This document shows, piece after piece, positions 9,412 to 19,156 of a stretch of 49,540 nucleotides of DNA. Source of the stretch: Eubacteriales bacterium (GTDB taxonomy: Bacteria > Bacillota > Clostridia > Lachnospirales > Lachnospiraceae); the NCBI GenBank assembly GCA_030526715.1, contig JAUNCG010000012.1, positions 1 through 49,540 on the forward strand, written 5' to 3'. The position numbers were made by a program, and so were the translations under genes. The notes beneath the pieces are model-generated. The model was not told the DNA's origin, searched no databases, and worked only from the letters and a program-made list of their open reading frames with translations. Position 1 is the first letter of the stretch; every line of letters starts with the position of its first letter.

Positions 9412-10554
9412 TTAATATCCATTGAATCCATGGGCCTTTTCATATTGAACCATGGTTGAAATATTCTGTATTTCAAATGTATTGAAGACCTTTGACGCAT
9501 ACTCCTCCGTAAACTCATCTCCGTCAACCGTCGGCTGATACCATGATTTTGCGCTGAAATAGCTGTTCAGCTCTTCGTTATGAAAAATGCGTCCATGTCT
9601 CGCGTAAATCTCGTTTCTGGCAATAAATATCTCATATTCCGAAAGCTCGTCCAGCTCCGCCTCCGTGATCATCCGCTCATCGCTGTCGGGAAATACAAAA
9701 TCCTCAAAAACCGCATCCTGCTCCGCTGCCACGACTGCGAACTCTGTCGGAAATTTACTCTCCAGATCCTCGTTCACAAAGCTGTGAAAATAGGTCTCTG
9801 CGTACTGTAGTCCTTCCTCGCTTCCACTATTCATATAGCCGCTGATCTCTTCGTATGTAACGATCTCATAGCGACGGATCGTATTGAGCCGCTCCACATT
9901 GCTCACCTGATCCACCGTGGCATTATACACCACATTGGCCGGATATAATCCGACTCCTGCCAGTGCCGCATAGACCGGCGCGGTCTCATCCGGAGCCCAT
10001 GAGCTTCCGCTGCCTACACAGGGTTCCTGATATTCATACAGCGTACTGCCGTCAAAGCCCGCCGCACGGAAGCTGTAGGTAGTGCCGTCTGCGATCACAT
10101 AAGCCGTATCCGCCGCCTCACAGCAGATGACCTTTCCCGCCTGCGTCTCCGCAAGAAATACATCGATCCTCGCAGTGTCCAGACCGAGCACTCCGTCCGC
10201 CAGCGTGTACTGCGTGATTCGCTGCAGCTTGTTTTCCTGTTGCTCATAGATCTCCGCAATGATCTGATTCTGTCCGTCCTTTTCTTTCATGCGGATAGCC
10301 AGAAGCTCCTGCGCGCCGTCATAATTCAGATCCGTCTCCTCCAGTGCCAGAAACCCGTTATATAGCTTATGCTCCACCTTCCAGTTCGGATATACGTAAT
10401 TGTCATCATATTTGTCAAATACGATATTGTCCTTACTGTAGGTATAAAATAACTGCTTCAGATCTCTTTTCGTATCTTCCTCCGCCCGCACCGTCGGCGC
10501 CGCCACGGCAAGAGCTGCTGCGAGCGTGAGTGTCATCCCCTGTATCTTATTCAT
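9412..10554 (-). CDS. Secreted YARHG-domain protein of unknown function
   Basis: The 380-residue protein has a signal peptide (basic start, hydrophobic 7-22, likely cleavage after VRA near residue 24). The middle region has no recognised fold, but contains an EETDLNYDGAQELL stretch like a calcium-binding DxNxDG loop. Near residues 305-350 is a YARHG domain: LSEYEIFIARNEIYARHGR followed by SYFSAKSWYQPT. YARHG domains are extracellular and common in Firmicutes, and their ligand is unclear. The start has GGGGGA upstream. It sits inside the B12 cluster between cbiC and cbiK, 10 bases from cbiK, and has a candidate promoter of its own. No enzymatic link to B12 is visible. Confidence 0.85.
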   Translation of the reverse strand: MNKIQGMTLTLAAALAVAAPTVRAEEDTKRDLKQLFYTYSKDNIVFDKYDDNYVYPNWKVEHKLYNGFLALEETDLNYDGAQELLAIRMKEKDGQNQIIAEIYEQQENKLQRITQYTLADGVLGLDTARIDVFLAETQAGKVICCEAADTAYVIADGTTYSFRAAGFDGSTLYEYQEPCVGSGSSWAPDETAPVYAALAGVGLYPANVVYNATVDQVSNVERLNTIRRYEIVTYEEISGYMNSGSEEGLQYAETYFHSFVNEDLESKFPTEFAVVAAEQDAVFEDFVFPDSDERMITEAELDELSEYEIFIARNEIYARHGRIFHNEELNSYFSAKSWYQPTVDGDEFTEEYASKVFNTFEIQNISTMVQYEKAHGFNGY

Positions 10555-10648
10555 ATGATTTCCCCCTTTTTCACATGACGGACCAGCTATCTCCCATTCG
10601 TCGTTTCCGTCATGCTTTTTGCAAACATTTTAGTCAAGGTCTGCTGTC

Positions 10649-10677
10649 AGTATACCACATTTTGACTGTCCTGACAT
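10649..10677 (-). promoter_or_regulatory. Candidate internal promoter before the YARHG gene
   Basis: On the minus strand ATGTCA and TATACT are separated by 17 bases, in the 170-base gap between cbiC and the YARHG gene. The -10 is good and the -35 matches four of six bases. It could allow this protein and the downstream cbiK-hem genes to be expressed apart from the riboswitch. Confidence 0.45.
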
Positions 10678-10724
10678 TAACATTTGCTTTGGAAAAATTT
10701 GAGAAGTTCTTAAGATTTTCCTTG

Positions 10725-11360
10725 CTACTCTCTGCCACCCGCCATATATAGCAAAGCATTGCAGATACATGCGGCAATATTGCTGCCGCCCTTGCGGCCT
10801 CTTGCCACGATATATGGGACATCCGTCTGCATGATGAGTTCTTTGGACTGCACCACATTTACGAATCCCACCGGCACGCCGATGATCAGCTCCGGCTTCA
10901 GTCTCCCCTCCCCGATCAGTTCATAGAGACGTACCAGCGCCGTCGGCGCATTCCCGATTGCAAAAATCAGTGGCTTCTCCAGTGTCGCCGCCTTATCCAT
11001 GCTCGCCGTAGCCCGGGTGCTTCCCTGCTTCTTCGCGATCTCTGCCACATCCTCATCGGACATAAAGCAGTATGCCTCTGCGCCGAACTTTGCCAGCGCC
11101 GTCTTGTTGATGCCGGACTTTGCCATCTGGGTATCCGTCACGATGCAGGCTCCGTTTTTCAATGCCCGCAGCGCTTTCTCCACTACGTTATCCGAAAAGC
11201 ACAGATTCTTGGCATAATCAAAATCCGCGCTCGTGTGAATACACCGCTTGATGATTGGCGCAACATCTGCCGGCAGTTCCCGGTCAAGCTCCTCTGTAAT
11301 GATCTCAAAGCTGCGTTTTTCAATCTCCATAGGTTTTACATTTTCCAGCTCTACCTTCAT
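10725..11360 (-). CDS. cbiC: Cobalt-precorrin-8 methylmutase
   Basis: The 211-residue enzyme moves the C11 methyl group to C12, giving cobyrinate. The catalytic histidine is in RCIHTSADFDYA near residue 42, and GACIVTDTQMAKSGI and GVPVGFVNVVQSKE are family signatures. Length is normal. It starts two bases after cbiP, with GGAGG upstream. A gap of 170 bases to the next gene follows, the longest inside the cluster. Confidence 0.95.
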   Translation of the reverse strand: MKVELENVKPMEIEKRSFEIITEELDRELPADVAPIIKRCIHTSADFDYAKNLCFSDNVVEKALRALKNGACIVTDTQMAKSGINKTALAKFGAEAYCFMSDEDVAEIAKKQGSTRATASMDKAATLEKPLIFAIGNAPTALVRLYELIGEGRLKPELIIGVPVGFVNVVQSKELIMQTDVPYIVARGRKGGSNIAACICNALLYMAGGRE

Positions 11361-11362
11361 AC

Positions 11363-12892
11363 TCAGATGCCCTCCTCCAGTATCTCATATATTTTTTTCA
11401 TATCCAGATGCTCCCGCAGTCCCTGTGCGAGAAGATCATACTGTGTCTCTTTAAATTTCGCAAAATCTACCGATGTGATCTCCGACACATCCAGTCCCTT
11501 GCGTCGTCCAAGCGCCGTGACGATGGCCTTCGTCACCTCCTCACGGTCAAATACACCGTGTACATAGGTTCCGTAGACGTTGTCCCGATACGCGCCGTCC
11601 CGCTTTTGTACTGCTTCTGCATTTTCCCGGTCTGCTCCCGCATGATTGCGGATTCCGGTCAGACTCCTCGCACCGTCCTTCAAGGTTGTCACTCCCATAT
11701 GGATCTCATATCCCTCCAGAGGGATTCCTGAGAGCTCCTGCAGTTCCCCCTCCACTGCTGCAAACTGACCGCTCACTCTGGTTCTCGTCTTCTCATTTTC
11801 AAAGACCGTCTCCATAGGCAGCAGCGCCATTCCGGGAACCGTACCTCCGCCCTCCGTATTCTGCGGATCACTGATCAGCTCGCCCAGCATCTGATAGCCG
11901 CCGCAGACGCCGAACACCACAACATTCGACGCTGCCGCTTTCTTAATGGCAGCCTCCAGACCGTTCTGGCGAAGCCAGAGCAGATCCGAAATGGTACTCT
12001 TAGTTCCCGGCAGCAGGATCATATCCGGATGACCAAGCTGTGCGACACTTTCCACATAACGCAGGGAGACTCCGTCCATAGTCTCAAATGGGTTAAAATC
12101 CGTGAAATTCGAAATACGCGGGAGCCGGATCACCGCAATATCGATCACACCGATCTCCCCGGTATTCGAAAACCGATCCGTCAGACTGTCCTCATCCTCC
12201 ACCTGAATCTGCAGATAGGGAGCAACTCCCACGACCGGGATTCCGGCCCGCTCCTCCAGCATCCTGACTCCGGGCTCCAGAATCGTCTTGTCCCCACGGA
12301 ATTTGTTGATGATCAGCCCCTTGACCATAGACCGTTCCTCTTCCTCCAGAAGCATCACGGTTCCGATCAACTGCGCAAACACCCCTCCGCGGTCGATATC
12401 CCCCACCAGAAGCACAGGCGCCTTGGCCATCTTCGCCATCCCCATGTTGACGATATCCTCCTGCTTCAGATTGATCTCCGCAGGGCTGCCGGCTCCTTCG
12501 ATCACGATGATATCGTACTGCTCCTCCAGACGATGGAATGCCGCCATGATGTCCGGTATCAGCTTCTTCTTGTAGGCAAAGTACTCCCTCGCCTTCATAT
12601 TGCCGAGTACCTCCCCGTTTACGATCACCTGAGATCCCACATCATTGGTGGGCTTGAGCAGGATCGGATTCATATCCACACTCGGACGGACGCCCGCCGC
12701 CTCCGCCTGCATGACCTGTGCGCGTCCCATCTCCAGACCTTCCTCCGTAATGAAGGAATTCAGTGCCATATTCTGTGATTTAAAGGGCGCCACCCGATAT
12801 CCATCCTGTTTAAAAATTCTGCAAAGCCCCGCCGTCAGCAGACTTTTGCCCGCATTGGACATGGTTCCCTGCACCATGATTACTTTTGCCAT
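11363..12892 (-). CDS. cbiP: Adenosylcobyric acid synthase (glutamine-hydrolysing)
   Basis: The 509-residue enzyme (CobQ/CbiP) amidates the b, d, e and g side chains of adenosylcobyrinate a,c-diamide. The N-terminal dethiobiotin-synthase-like ATPase half starts [13 protein letters not shown] (P-loop) and contains [13 protein letters not shown]. The C-terminal class I amidotransferase half has the nucleophile cysteine in [14 protein letters not shown] and the histidine in GTYVHGVFD. Length is normal. It lies 47 bases after cobD. Confidence 0.95.
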   Translation of the reverse strand: MAKVIMVQGTMSNAGKSLLTAGLCRIFKQDGYRVAPFKSQNMALNSFITEEGLEMGRAQVMQAEAAGVRPSVDMNPILLKPTNDVGSQVIVNGEVLGNMKAREYFAYKKKLIPDIMAAFHRLEEQYDIIVIEGAGSPAEINLKQEDIVNMGMAKMAKAPVLLVGDIDRGGVFAQLIGTVMLLEEEERSMVKGLIINKFRGDKTILEPGVRMLEERAGIPVVGVAPYLQIQVEDEDSLTDRFSNTGEIGVIDIAVIRLPRISNFTDFNPFETMDGVSLRYVESVAQLGHPDMILLPGTKSTISDLLWLRQNGLEAAIKKAAASNVVVFGVCGGYQMLGELISDPQNTEGGGTVPGMALLPMETVFENEKTRTRVSGQFAAVEGELQELSGIPLEGYEIHMGVTTLKDGARSLTGIRNHAGADRENAEAVQKRDGAYRDNVYGTYVHGVFDREEVTKAIVTALGRRKGLDVSEITSVDFAKFKETQYDLLAQGLREHLDMKKIYEILEEGI

Positions 12893-12939
12893 AGCCTCTT
12901 CCTCATTTACTGTTCTACGACCTGCCGTTTTCTCCGTTT

Positions 12940-13983
12940 CTATGCGCCGCAGATCGATCTGAATGCCTGTATCAACGCCTCATTTTCTCTGTGCGTGCGC
13001 ACCGCGATACGATAATATCCTGCGCACAGCCCCCGATAATTACTGCAGTCCCGGATCAGGAATCCCTGCGCGGCACATTTTTCCCCAAGATCCTTTGGAC
13101 CGCGGAAAAAAATGTAATTTGCCTCAGATTCGTATACCGTAAGACTGCAGGCGCGCATCTGCTCCTTCAGCCACTGACGTTCTCCCGTCACAAGGCTGCG
13201 CGCCCTCTCCACGTAAGCCGTTTCCCTCAGCGCCGCCTCTCCGGCTGCCTGCGCTACCGTAGACACACTCCATGGCTGCATCACCTGACGCATGCTCTGC
13301 AAAACATTCTCATCCGCACATAACCCATAGCCCAGACGCAGTCCCGCCATCGCATAGGTCTTCGTGAATGCCTTTAAGATAAACAGATTCGGAAACTCCT
13401 CCAGAAGCTGTGAAAAATCTGCCTCCTCCGGTTTTTCCAGAAAATCGATAAAACAGGAATCCAGAACAACTCTGATCTGATATTCCCGACATCTTTTCAG
13501 GAGCTTTTCCACGAACCCTCTTTCGGTCAGCATCCCTGTAGGATTATTCGGATTGCACAGGAACACCATATCCAGATCCTTCGTCAGAGCTTCCAGATAA
13601 TCCTCTCCCGGAGCAAATCCCTGCGCCTCCTTCAGTTCATAATAGACACACTCGCAGCCCTGAACCTCCAGTGCCTGCTCATATTCCGCAAATCCGGGTA
13701 TCATCAGCAGCGCCTTCTTCGGACGAAGCGCCCCCGTTACCGCAAAAATCAGCTCCGCAGCGCCGTTACCGCAGATGATCTGCGCTTCCTTTACCGCTTC
13801 CTTTGACGCCAGCGCTCTTCGAAGCGCCCGATACTCTACATCCGGATACGCCGCACATTGAAGCACCGCCTCCTGCGCTGCGCGGCACACACTTTCCGGA
13901 ATCCCAAGAGGGTTGATATTTGCAGAAAAATCAATGCGATAAGCATTTGTGTAAATGTCTCCCCCATGTTTATGTTGTCCCAT
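12940..13983 (-). CDS. cobD: L-threonine-O-3-phosphate decarboxylase
   Basis: The 347-residue fold-type I PLP enzyme is of the histidinol-phosphate aminotransferase type. CobD makes (R)-1-amino-2-propanol phosphate, the linker of the nucleotide loop. The N-terminus [20 protein letters not shown] is typical of CobD. The CNPNNPTG motif and the PLP lysine in [18 protein letters not shown] are present. Its place next to cbiB, which uses its product, argues against a histidinol-phosphate aminotransferase. The start has GGGAGA five bases upstream. Confidence 0.92.
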   Translation of the reverse strand: MGQHKHGGDIYTNAYRIDFSANINPLGIPESVCRAAQEAVLQCAAYPDVEYRALRRALASKEAVKEAQIICGNGAAELIFAVTGALRPKKALLMIPGFAEYEQALEVQGCECVYYELKEAQGFAPGEDYLEALTKDLDMVFLCNPNNPTGMLTERGFVEKLLKRCREYQIRVVLDSCFIDFLEKPEEADFSQLLEEFPNLFILKAFTKTYAMAGLRLGYGLCADENVLQSMRQVMQPWSVSTVAQAAGEAALRETAYVERARSLVTGERQWLKEQMRACSLTVYESEANYIFFRGPKDLGEKCAAQGFLIRDCSNYRGLCAGYYRIAVRTHRENEALIQAFRSICGA

Positions 13984-14037
13984 GAATTTCTCCCATTCGT
14001 TTAGATTATCCGCTTGACCAAAGCGGCAGGCGCTTCC

Positions 14038-15024
14038 CTACAGAAGCAACAGCGCCAGTCCCTTCAGCAGCGCTAATAGCAGAAGTGCAAGCAGCGCCGT
14101 CACATAAAGCAGACGGTTGGCCCGCACAATATCATCCGCACGCAATGTGCGGTTTTTATCACCGATGGTTTTCTTACGATGTCTTTTTCCGAAATAAAAT
14201 GCATCTCCGCCAAGACGCACGTTCAATGCTCCCGCCATGGCAGCCTCCGTCTGTGCGGAGTTGGGACTTGCATGATTTTTTCGATCTCTCAGGAAAATCT
14301 TCAACGACTGTTTTCCGTAAAACCCGCCGATGTAAGCTCCCAGCACCATAAGACCTCCTGCCAGTCTCGCGGGAATAAAATTCACCACATCATCCAGCTT
14401 CGCTGCGTTTCTTCCGAAATACAGATAACGGTCGTTTTTATATCCGATCATGGAATCCATCGTGTTGATGCATTTATAAAACCAGCCAAGCGTAGCTCCG
14501 CCGATAGCCATATAGAATAAGGGCGCCACTACTCCGTCCGAGGTATTCTCCGCGATCGTCTCCACGGTTGCACGCGCGATCCCTTCTGCGTCCAGCTCCT
14601 GCGTATCCCGTCCCACAATCATAGAGACCGCGTAACGGCTCTTTTCCAGATTCTGAGACTTCAGCGCATGATACACCTTCATACTCTCGTCCTTCAGAGA
14701 CCGCGTTGCCAGAAGCTGCCAACACATGATCGTCTCTATCACGAGACGTACCAGAGGATGTATCAGATTCGCCAGATACAGAATCAGAAACGGAATCCCC
14801 GTGGATACGAGAATTACCGAAACCACCAGTACGATTCCCCAGAAGAACTGCTGCGCCGCATCCTTTTCTGTACGCTCCTCTCCCTCTGCACCGATAAACA
14901 GTACCCGATCCAGAAAAGCGATCAAATTACCCACCAGCCGGATCGGATGGTATAGCTGCTGCGGATCTCCCACAGCCAGATCGATCAAAAATCCCAGCAC
15001 CATTGCCAGAAGTGATATCCTCAT
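14038..15024 (-). CDS. cbiB: Adenosylcobinamide-phosphate synthase, CbiB
   Basis: The 328-residue integral membrane protein attaches the aminopropanol (phosphate) arm to adenosylcobyric acid. It starts MRISLLAMVLGFLIDLAVGDP, with the family motif GDPQQLYHPIRLVG. It has several hydrophobic segments and conserved blocks TVETIAENTSDGVVAPLFY and KNHASPNSAQTEAAMAGAL. The ATG at 15024 overlaps the cbiA stop as ATGA, which fixes the start. An upstream in-frame extension is rejected. Confidence 0.95.
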   Translation of the reverse strand: MRISLLAMVLGFLIDLAVGDPQQLYHPIRLVGNLIAFLDRVLFIGAEGEERTEKDAAQQFFWGIVLVVSVILVSTGIPFLILYLANLIHPLVRLVIETIMCWQLLATRSLKDESMKVYHALKSQNLEKSRYAVSMIVGRDTQELDAEGIARATVETIAENTSDGVVAPLFYMAIGGATLGWFYKCINTMDSMIGYKNDRYLYFGRNAAKLDDVVNFIPARLAGGLMVLGAYIGGFYGKQSLKIFLRDRKNHASPNSAQTEAAMAGALNVRLGGDAFYFGKRHRKKTIGDKNRTLRADDIVRANRLLYVTALLALLLLALLKGLALLLL

Positions 15025-16409
15025 GAACCTACGCTCTCTTTCTCCCCATAGAGCGCGCATTGCTCCAAAAAGCGCAGCGCCATCTCGGGATTTGTATAAT
15101 AATATAGATGCGGAAATCCCACCTGCATCGTCTTCGTCTTATGAATACACTGCCAGCTTCTGCTGCGCAGAGGTTTCTTTGCCAGAAATGCATCCCCACA
15201 GGAATCGCTGTCAAAGTAATGAAATTCGTGTCCCCGTACCTTCAGATCCTCATGCTCCAGCTCAATATAGCCGAATCGTGAAAGCTTCCCGGTATAAAAT
15301 GCTCTCCCCTCTATGACGCCCACCATCGGCCACAGACGCTTTTCCATATCCTCTATCGCATCATGCAGGTACATAAATCCGCCGCACTCCGCCATACAGG
15401 GCAGTCCGCGGCGCAGCTGCCCGCGGATATGTGTTCTCATGGAGACGTTTTCGGACAGCTCTTTAGCGTACAGCTCTGGATAGCCCCCATAGAGCAGGAG
15501 TCCCTGCGCTTCCTGCGGTACACTCTGATCACGGATGGGAGAAAACTCTATCAGTCTCGCTCCCAACGCTTGCAGCAGCCGCAGATTATCCTTATAAATA
15601 AAGCAAAACGCCTCATCTCTTGCCACCGCCACTATTGGTGCCAGCCTGCGGATACGCTCTGCCCGCTCACTTTCCAGTACTTCCCGTACAGCCTTTGGCA
15701 TCACTGACGTCAAAGCCTTCGCCTGCCCCGCCAGTGTGAGAAGTCCGTCTATTTCCAGACTCTTCTCCAAAATTCCTGCAAGTCCCTGCAGCTTTTTCTC
15801 CAGAGCCTCAACCTCCCCCGGAAGCACCAGTCCCAGATGACGGCTCTCAAGCGTGAATTCCGTGATCCTCGGCACATAGCCATAGACATGGATCCCCAAC
15901 TCCTCCTCAATCTGTTTTTTGATCTCCGGATAGAGCATGGGGGACATGCGATTCAGGATCACGCCTGCGATCCTGCTATCCTCACGGTAAGTCAAAAAGC
16001 CTTTGATATAAGCTGCCACGGACAGGCTCATCCCCTTGGTATCCACGATCAGTACCACCGGAGTGTCCGTCACTTTGGCCAGATCATACGCACTGGCGCG
16101 CTCACTGATGCCGCCCAGCCCGTCATAATATCCCATAACGCCTTCTATCACGGAGAGCTCGGTTCCTGCCGCATTTTCCGTAAAAAGATAGCGGGTGGTC
16201 TCCTCATCTGTAAAAAAGGTGTCCAGATTGGCCGAAGGCGTCTTCAGCACATTTTCATGGAACATCGGGTCAATATAATCCGGTCCGCATTTAAAAGAAG
16301 AGACCCTCTTTCCTCTGTTTTTTAAGCACTGCAAAATCCCGCAGGTGATCATCGTCTTACCGCTGCCGCTGGAACCCGCCGCCAGCATCAGACGCGGATA
16401 ATTACTCAT
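15021..16409 (-). CDS. cbiA: Cobyrinate a,c-diamide synthase
   Basis: The 462-residue enzyme amidates the a and c carboxylates of cobyrinate with glutamine and ATP. The P-loop is at LMLAAGSSGSGKTMITCG near the N-terminus, followed by KCGPDYIDPMFH and VIEGVMGYYDG, which are specific to this family. The C-terminal glutamine amidotransferase domain has LPCMAECGGFMYLH with the catalytic cysteine. The start has AAAGGAG six bases upstream and overlaps the fusion gene before it by eight bases. Confidence 0.95.
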   Translation of the reverse strand: MSNYPRLMLAAGSSGSGKTMITCGILQCLKNRGKRVSSFKCGPDYIDPMFHENVLKTPSANLDTFFTDEETTRYLFTENAAGTELSVIEGVMGYYDGLGGISERASAYDLAKVTDTPVVLIVDTKGMSLSVAAYIKGFLTYREDSRIAGVILNRMSPMLYPEIKKQIEEELGIHVYGYVPRITEFTLESRHLGLVLPGEVEALEKKLQGLAGILEKSLEIDGLLTLAGQAKALTSVMPKAVREVLESERAERIRRLAPIVAVARDEAFCFIYKDNLRLLQALGARLIEFSPIRDQSVPQEAQGLLLYGGYPELYAKELSENVSMRTHIRGQLRRGLPCMAECGGFMYLHDAIEDMEKRLWPMVGVIEGRAFYTGKLSRFGYIELEHEDLKVRGHEFHYFDSDSCGDAFLAKKPLRSRSWQCIHKTKTMQVGFPHLYYYTNPEMALRFLEQCALYGEKESVGS

Positions 16410-18432
16410 CCTCTTCTCCTTTACCGGTACAGCTTATCACATATACCGGATTCTGTCCCATCATCATATGATATCTTCCGACTTCCTTAGACCGTGCCGC
16501 GCTCAGAGACACAATATCCGTCCCGGTCACCGGAAGCGTCTTCAGACATTCCAATGCCTCCGCCACGGTCTCAAGTGCGATACAGTTGATCACAATCCTC
16601 ACCTTAGGATTTTTCTCCAGCACCGTTTCCAGAATCTCTTTGAGATTCCCGGAAGAGCCGCCCACAAACACATGCGTCGGCGCAGGAAGCTCGCACAATG
16701 CTTCCGGAGCCAGTCCCTCAACGATCTGTAAATGATCCACCGCAAATCTACGGCGGTTCTCTCTCAAAAGCTCCACTGCATCCGGCTTTTTCTCAATGGC
16801 ATAGACCGCGCCGTCCTCCGCCTGAAGCGCCGCTTCAACGGAAACAGACCCGGTACCGGCTCCCACATCATATACCACGGCGTCTCTCGTCAGCTGCAGC
16901 TTCGAGATAGAGACTGCGCGGATCTCGCATTTTGTCATGGGCGCTTTGCCCCGCAAAAATGCCTCGTCCTCCAATCCGTGTACGGGACATGGCGCCGCCT
17001 TCGGATTGCGTATCAATACCACACACAGATCCGCAAACGTTTCTCCTGCCAGAAGCTTTGCCCGTTCTGTTCGAATACGCTGTGCTGGATAGGACAGCTC
17101 CTCTCCCACCGTTACACTTACATCCCCGAGGCCATAGCTAATCAGCTTCTTGCAAAGCTCACGCACGCCCTCTCCTTTACCGACCAGCGCGAACACCTTC
17201 TCATGACGCTGCACCTTCGCGATCACATTCTGGCTTCTTCCATGCAGGCTCGTCAGGCACACATCCTCCCATGATGTATGCAGCTTCGCACAAAGGTATA
17301 CCACGGAAGAGATCCCGGGATATACCTGAACGCATTCTTTAGCAAATACATGAAGCAGCTTCTTCGCCCCGCTGTAAAAGCCCACATCTCCGGACTGCAG
17401 CAGAGCGATCTTTTCATACTCCGGATGCGCATATACATACTCCGCGATCTCCTGCGGCTTATACGATACATAGGTCGGAATCCCCCAGCTCTCTGTCATC
17501 TGCAGCATTCTTCCGGCGCCAATTAACAGATCTGCTTTTTTGCAGACCTCTCTGGCCTCCAGTGTCATACCGGCTTCGGTTCCCATACCGATCCCCACCA
17601 CTGCGATCTCTCTGCGCACCTCAAGCCCAAGCTTTTGCGTCAGGATCCTCTTTACCTCCTCCAGAGAATTCCCCTGCTCTTTTGTGGGGCGTCCGATCAG
17701 AACTACCTTTGCTCCCGCCTTCTGCGCAGCACGCAGCTTCTCCTCAAAGCCGCCCGTCTTGCCGGCCTCCTTGGTCACCAACCACTCCGCGCCAAATTGC
17801 CGCAGCATAGCCGTATTGAGCTCTTCCGAGAAAGGCCCCTGCATGCAGATCAGATGCTTTCCCTCAAATCCAAGCTCCGCACAGGACTTCGCCACCTCAG
17901 GAGTGGAAAGCACCCGCGCAAAAACACGCTCACGGTAATCCGTCAGCCTCGTGTACTTGTGAAGCTCCTTGCTTCCCGTAGTCACCAGAATACTACCCTG
18001 TGTGTGCTCCAGAAAGTCCACCGCAGCCTCCACGGAGGAGACCACCACCAGATCCTCCGTCCACGCCACCGCATCGTTTCCCGGCACCGTGCCTTTTTCC
18101 TCTGTAGGAAGCGTCTCCGTCCGGGACGCTCTCAAAAGCCGGATGTATTCTATCTGCGCATGCTCACAGGCGCTTCGGATATTTGCGGACACCTCCACCG
18201 CATAGGGATGGGTGGCATCCACCACCACCCGATAGCCGCTCCCTGCGAGCAGCTGCTCCATGGCCTTCTCATCGAGACGCCCCGCACGCACTTTTCTATA
18301 TTCATTCTCTTCTAACAGAGTTTTGCCGTACTCTGTCGCCACACATACCTCATGGCTGACCTGCTGCCTGCCAAGATACTCCGCAAGCTCCCGCCCCTCT
18401 GTCGTTCCGGCGAAAATCAGGATCTCAGACAT
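16402..18432 (-). CDS. CbiJ-CbiE-CbiT fusion: cobalt-precorrin-6A reductase, C5-methyltransferase, C15-methyltransferase/decarboxylase
   Basis: This 676-residue fusion holds three corrin enzymes. Residues 1-270 are CbiJ (ILIFAGTTEGRELAEYL, VVVDATHPYAVEVSANI). Residues 275-480 are CbiE (IAVVGIGMGTEAGMT, LLQSGDVGFYSGAK, VYPGISSVVYLCAK). Residues 490-676 are CbiT (GKAPMTKCEIRAVSISKL and the SAM-binding motif YDVGAGTGSVSVEAAL). CbiE-CbiT fusion is familiar as CobL, and the extra CbiJ at the front is less usual. The chain would carry successive steps from cobalt-precorrin-6A to cobalt-precorrin-8. The ATG has GAGAGG upstream and overlaps cbiH by eight bases. Confidence 0.95.
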   Translation of the reverse strand: MSEILIFAGTTEGRELAEYLGRQQVSHEVCVATEYGKTLLEENEYRKVRAGRLDEKAMEQLLAGSGYRVVVDATHPYAVEVSANIRSACEHAQIEYIRLLRASRTETLPTEEKGTVPGNDAVAWTEDLVVVSSVEAAVDFLEHTQGSILVTTGSKELHKYTRLTDYRERVFARVLSTPEVAKSCAELGFEGKHLICMQGPFSEELNTAMLRQFGAEWLVTKEAGKTGGFEEKLRAAQKAGAKVVLIGRPTKEQGNSLEEVKRILTQKLGLEVRREIAVVGIGMGTEAGMTLEAREVCKKADLLIGAGRMLQMTESWGIPTYVSYKPQEIAEYVYAHPEYEKIALLQSGDVGFYSGAKKLLHVFAKECVQVYPGISSVVYLCAKLHTSWEDVCLTSLHGRSQNVIAKVQRHEKVFALVGKGEGVRELCKKLISYGLGDVSVTVGEELSYPAQRIRTERAKLLAGETFADLCVVLIRNPKAAPCPVHGLEDEAFLRGKAPMTKCEIRAVSISKLQLTRDAVVYDVGAGTGSVSVEAALQAEDGAVYAIEKKPDAVELLRENRRRFAVDHLQIVEGLAPEALCELPAPTHVFVGGSSGNLKEILETVLEKNPKVRIVINCIALETVAEALECLKTLPVTGTDIVSLSAARSKEVGRYHMMMGQNPVYVISCTGKGEEDE

Positions 18433-19156
18433 TCTTATATCCTCTCGGCGTTACCATTTTTCCGTTTACTACCTTCGTCTCTGAATTACCGATAAATACC
18501 GTGGTAAACATATCTACCTTCGCATCACGCAGCTCCTCTAAGGTCATCAGCGTCATCGTCTCGCCCTCACGGCCGATATTTAATACTGTGCCGCAAACGG
18601 TCTTGGGACTCTTATGCTGCATCATGAGATCGCATGCCTTCTGCAGATAGTCATGACGCTTTTTGCTGGACGGATTATACAGACAGATCACAAAGTCCGC
18701 CTCCGCCGCCAGTACCAGTCTCTTCTCGATCTTCTCCCACGGAGTCAGAAGATCGCTCAGGGAAATCAGCGCAAAGTCATGGATCAACGGGGCGCCAAGC
18801 ACGGCTGCTCCGCCGATGGCTGCGGTCACTCCCGGGATCACCTCCACCTCGGATTCCGGATAATCCTTACCAATCTCCAGCATCAGTCCGGACATCCCGT
18901 AGACACCTGCATCTCCGCTGCAGATCATGGCAACCGTCTTGCCCTTCTTTGCCTCCTCAAACGCCAGAATGCAGCGATCCACCTCTTTTTTCATGGGAGT
19001 CGTCAAAAACTCCTTCCCGGCAAAATGCTCCTTCACCAGATCTACATATACCGTATAGCCGACGATCACATCACAGCTGTTCAACGCATTGGCTGCACGC
19101 ATCGTCATCTGTTCGTATTCTCCCGGGCCGATACCCACTACATATACTTTACCCAA
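18425..19156 (-). CDS. cbiH: Cobalt-precorrin-3 C17-methyltransferase
   Basis: The 243-residue CbiH/CobJ enzyme methylates C17 and contracts the ring. The start motif is GKVYVVGIGPGEYEQMT, with MICSGDAGVYGMSGLM and VEVIPGVTAAIGGAAVLGAP further on, typical of the tetrapyrrole methylase fold. A TTG at 19156 with GGAG eight bases upstream is preferred because homologues start at the glycine-lysine that follows. A GTG at 19165 touches the same GGAG and is the less likely alternative. It overlaps cbiG by eight bases. Confidence 0.93.
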   Translation of the reverse strand: MGKVYVVGIGPGEYEQMTMRAANALNSCDVIVGYTVYVDLVKEHFAGKEFLTTPMKKEVDRCILAFEEAKKGKTVAMICSGDAGVYGMSGLMLEIGKDYPESEVEVIPGVTAAIGGAAVLGAPLIHDFALISLSDLLTPWEKIEKRLVLAAEADFVICLYNPSSKKRHDYLQKACDLMMQHKSPKTVCGTVLNIGREGETMTLMTLEELRDAKVDMFTTVFIGNSETKVVNGKMVTPRGYKNV

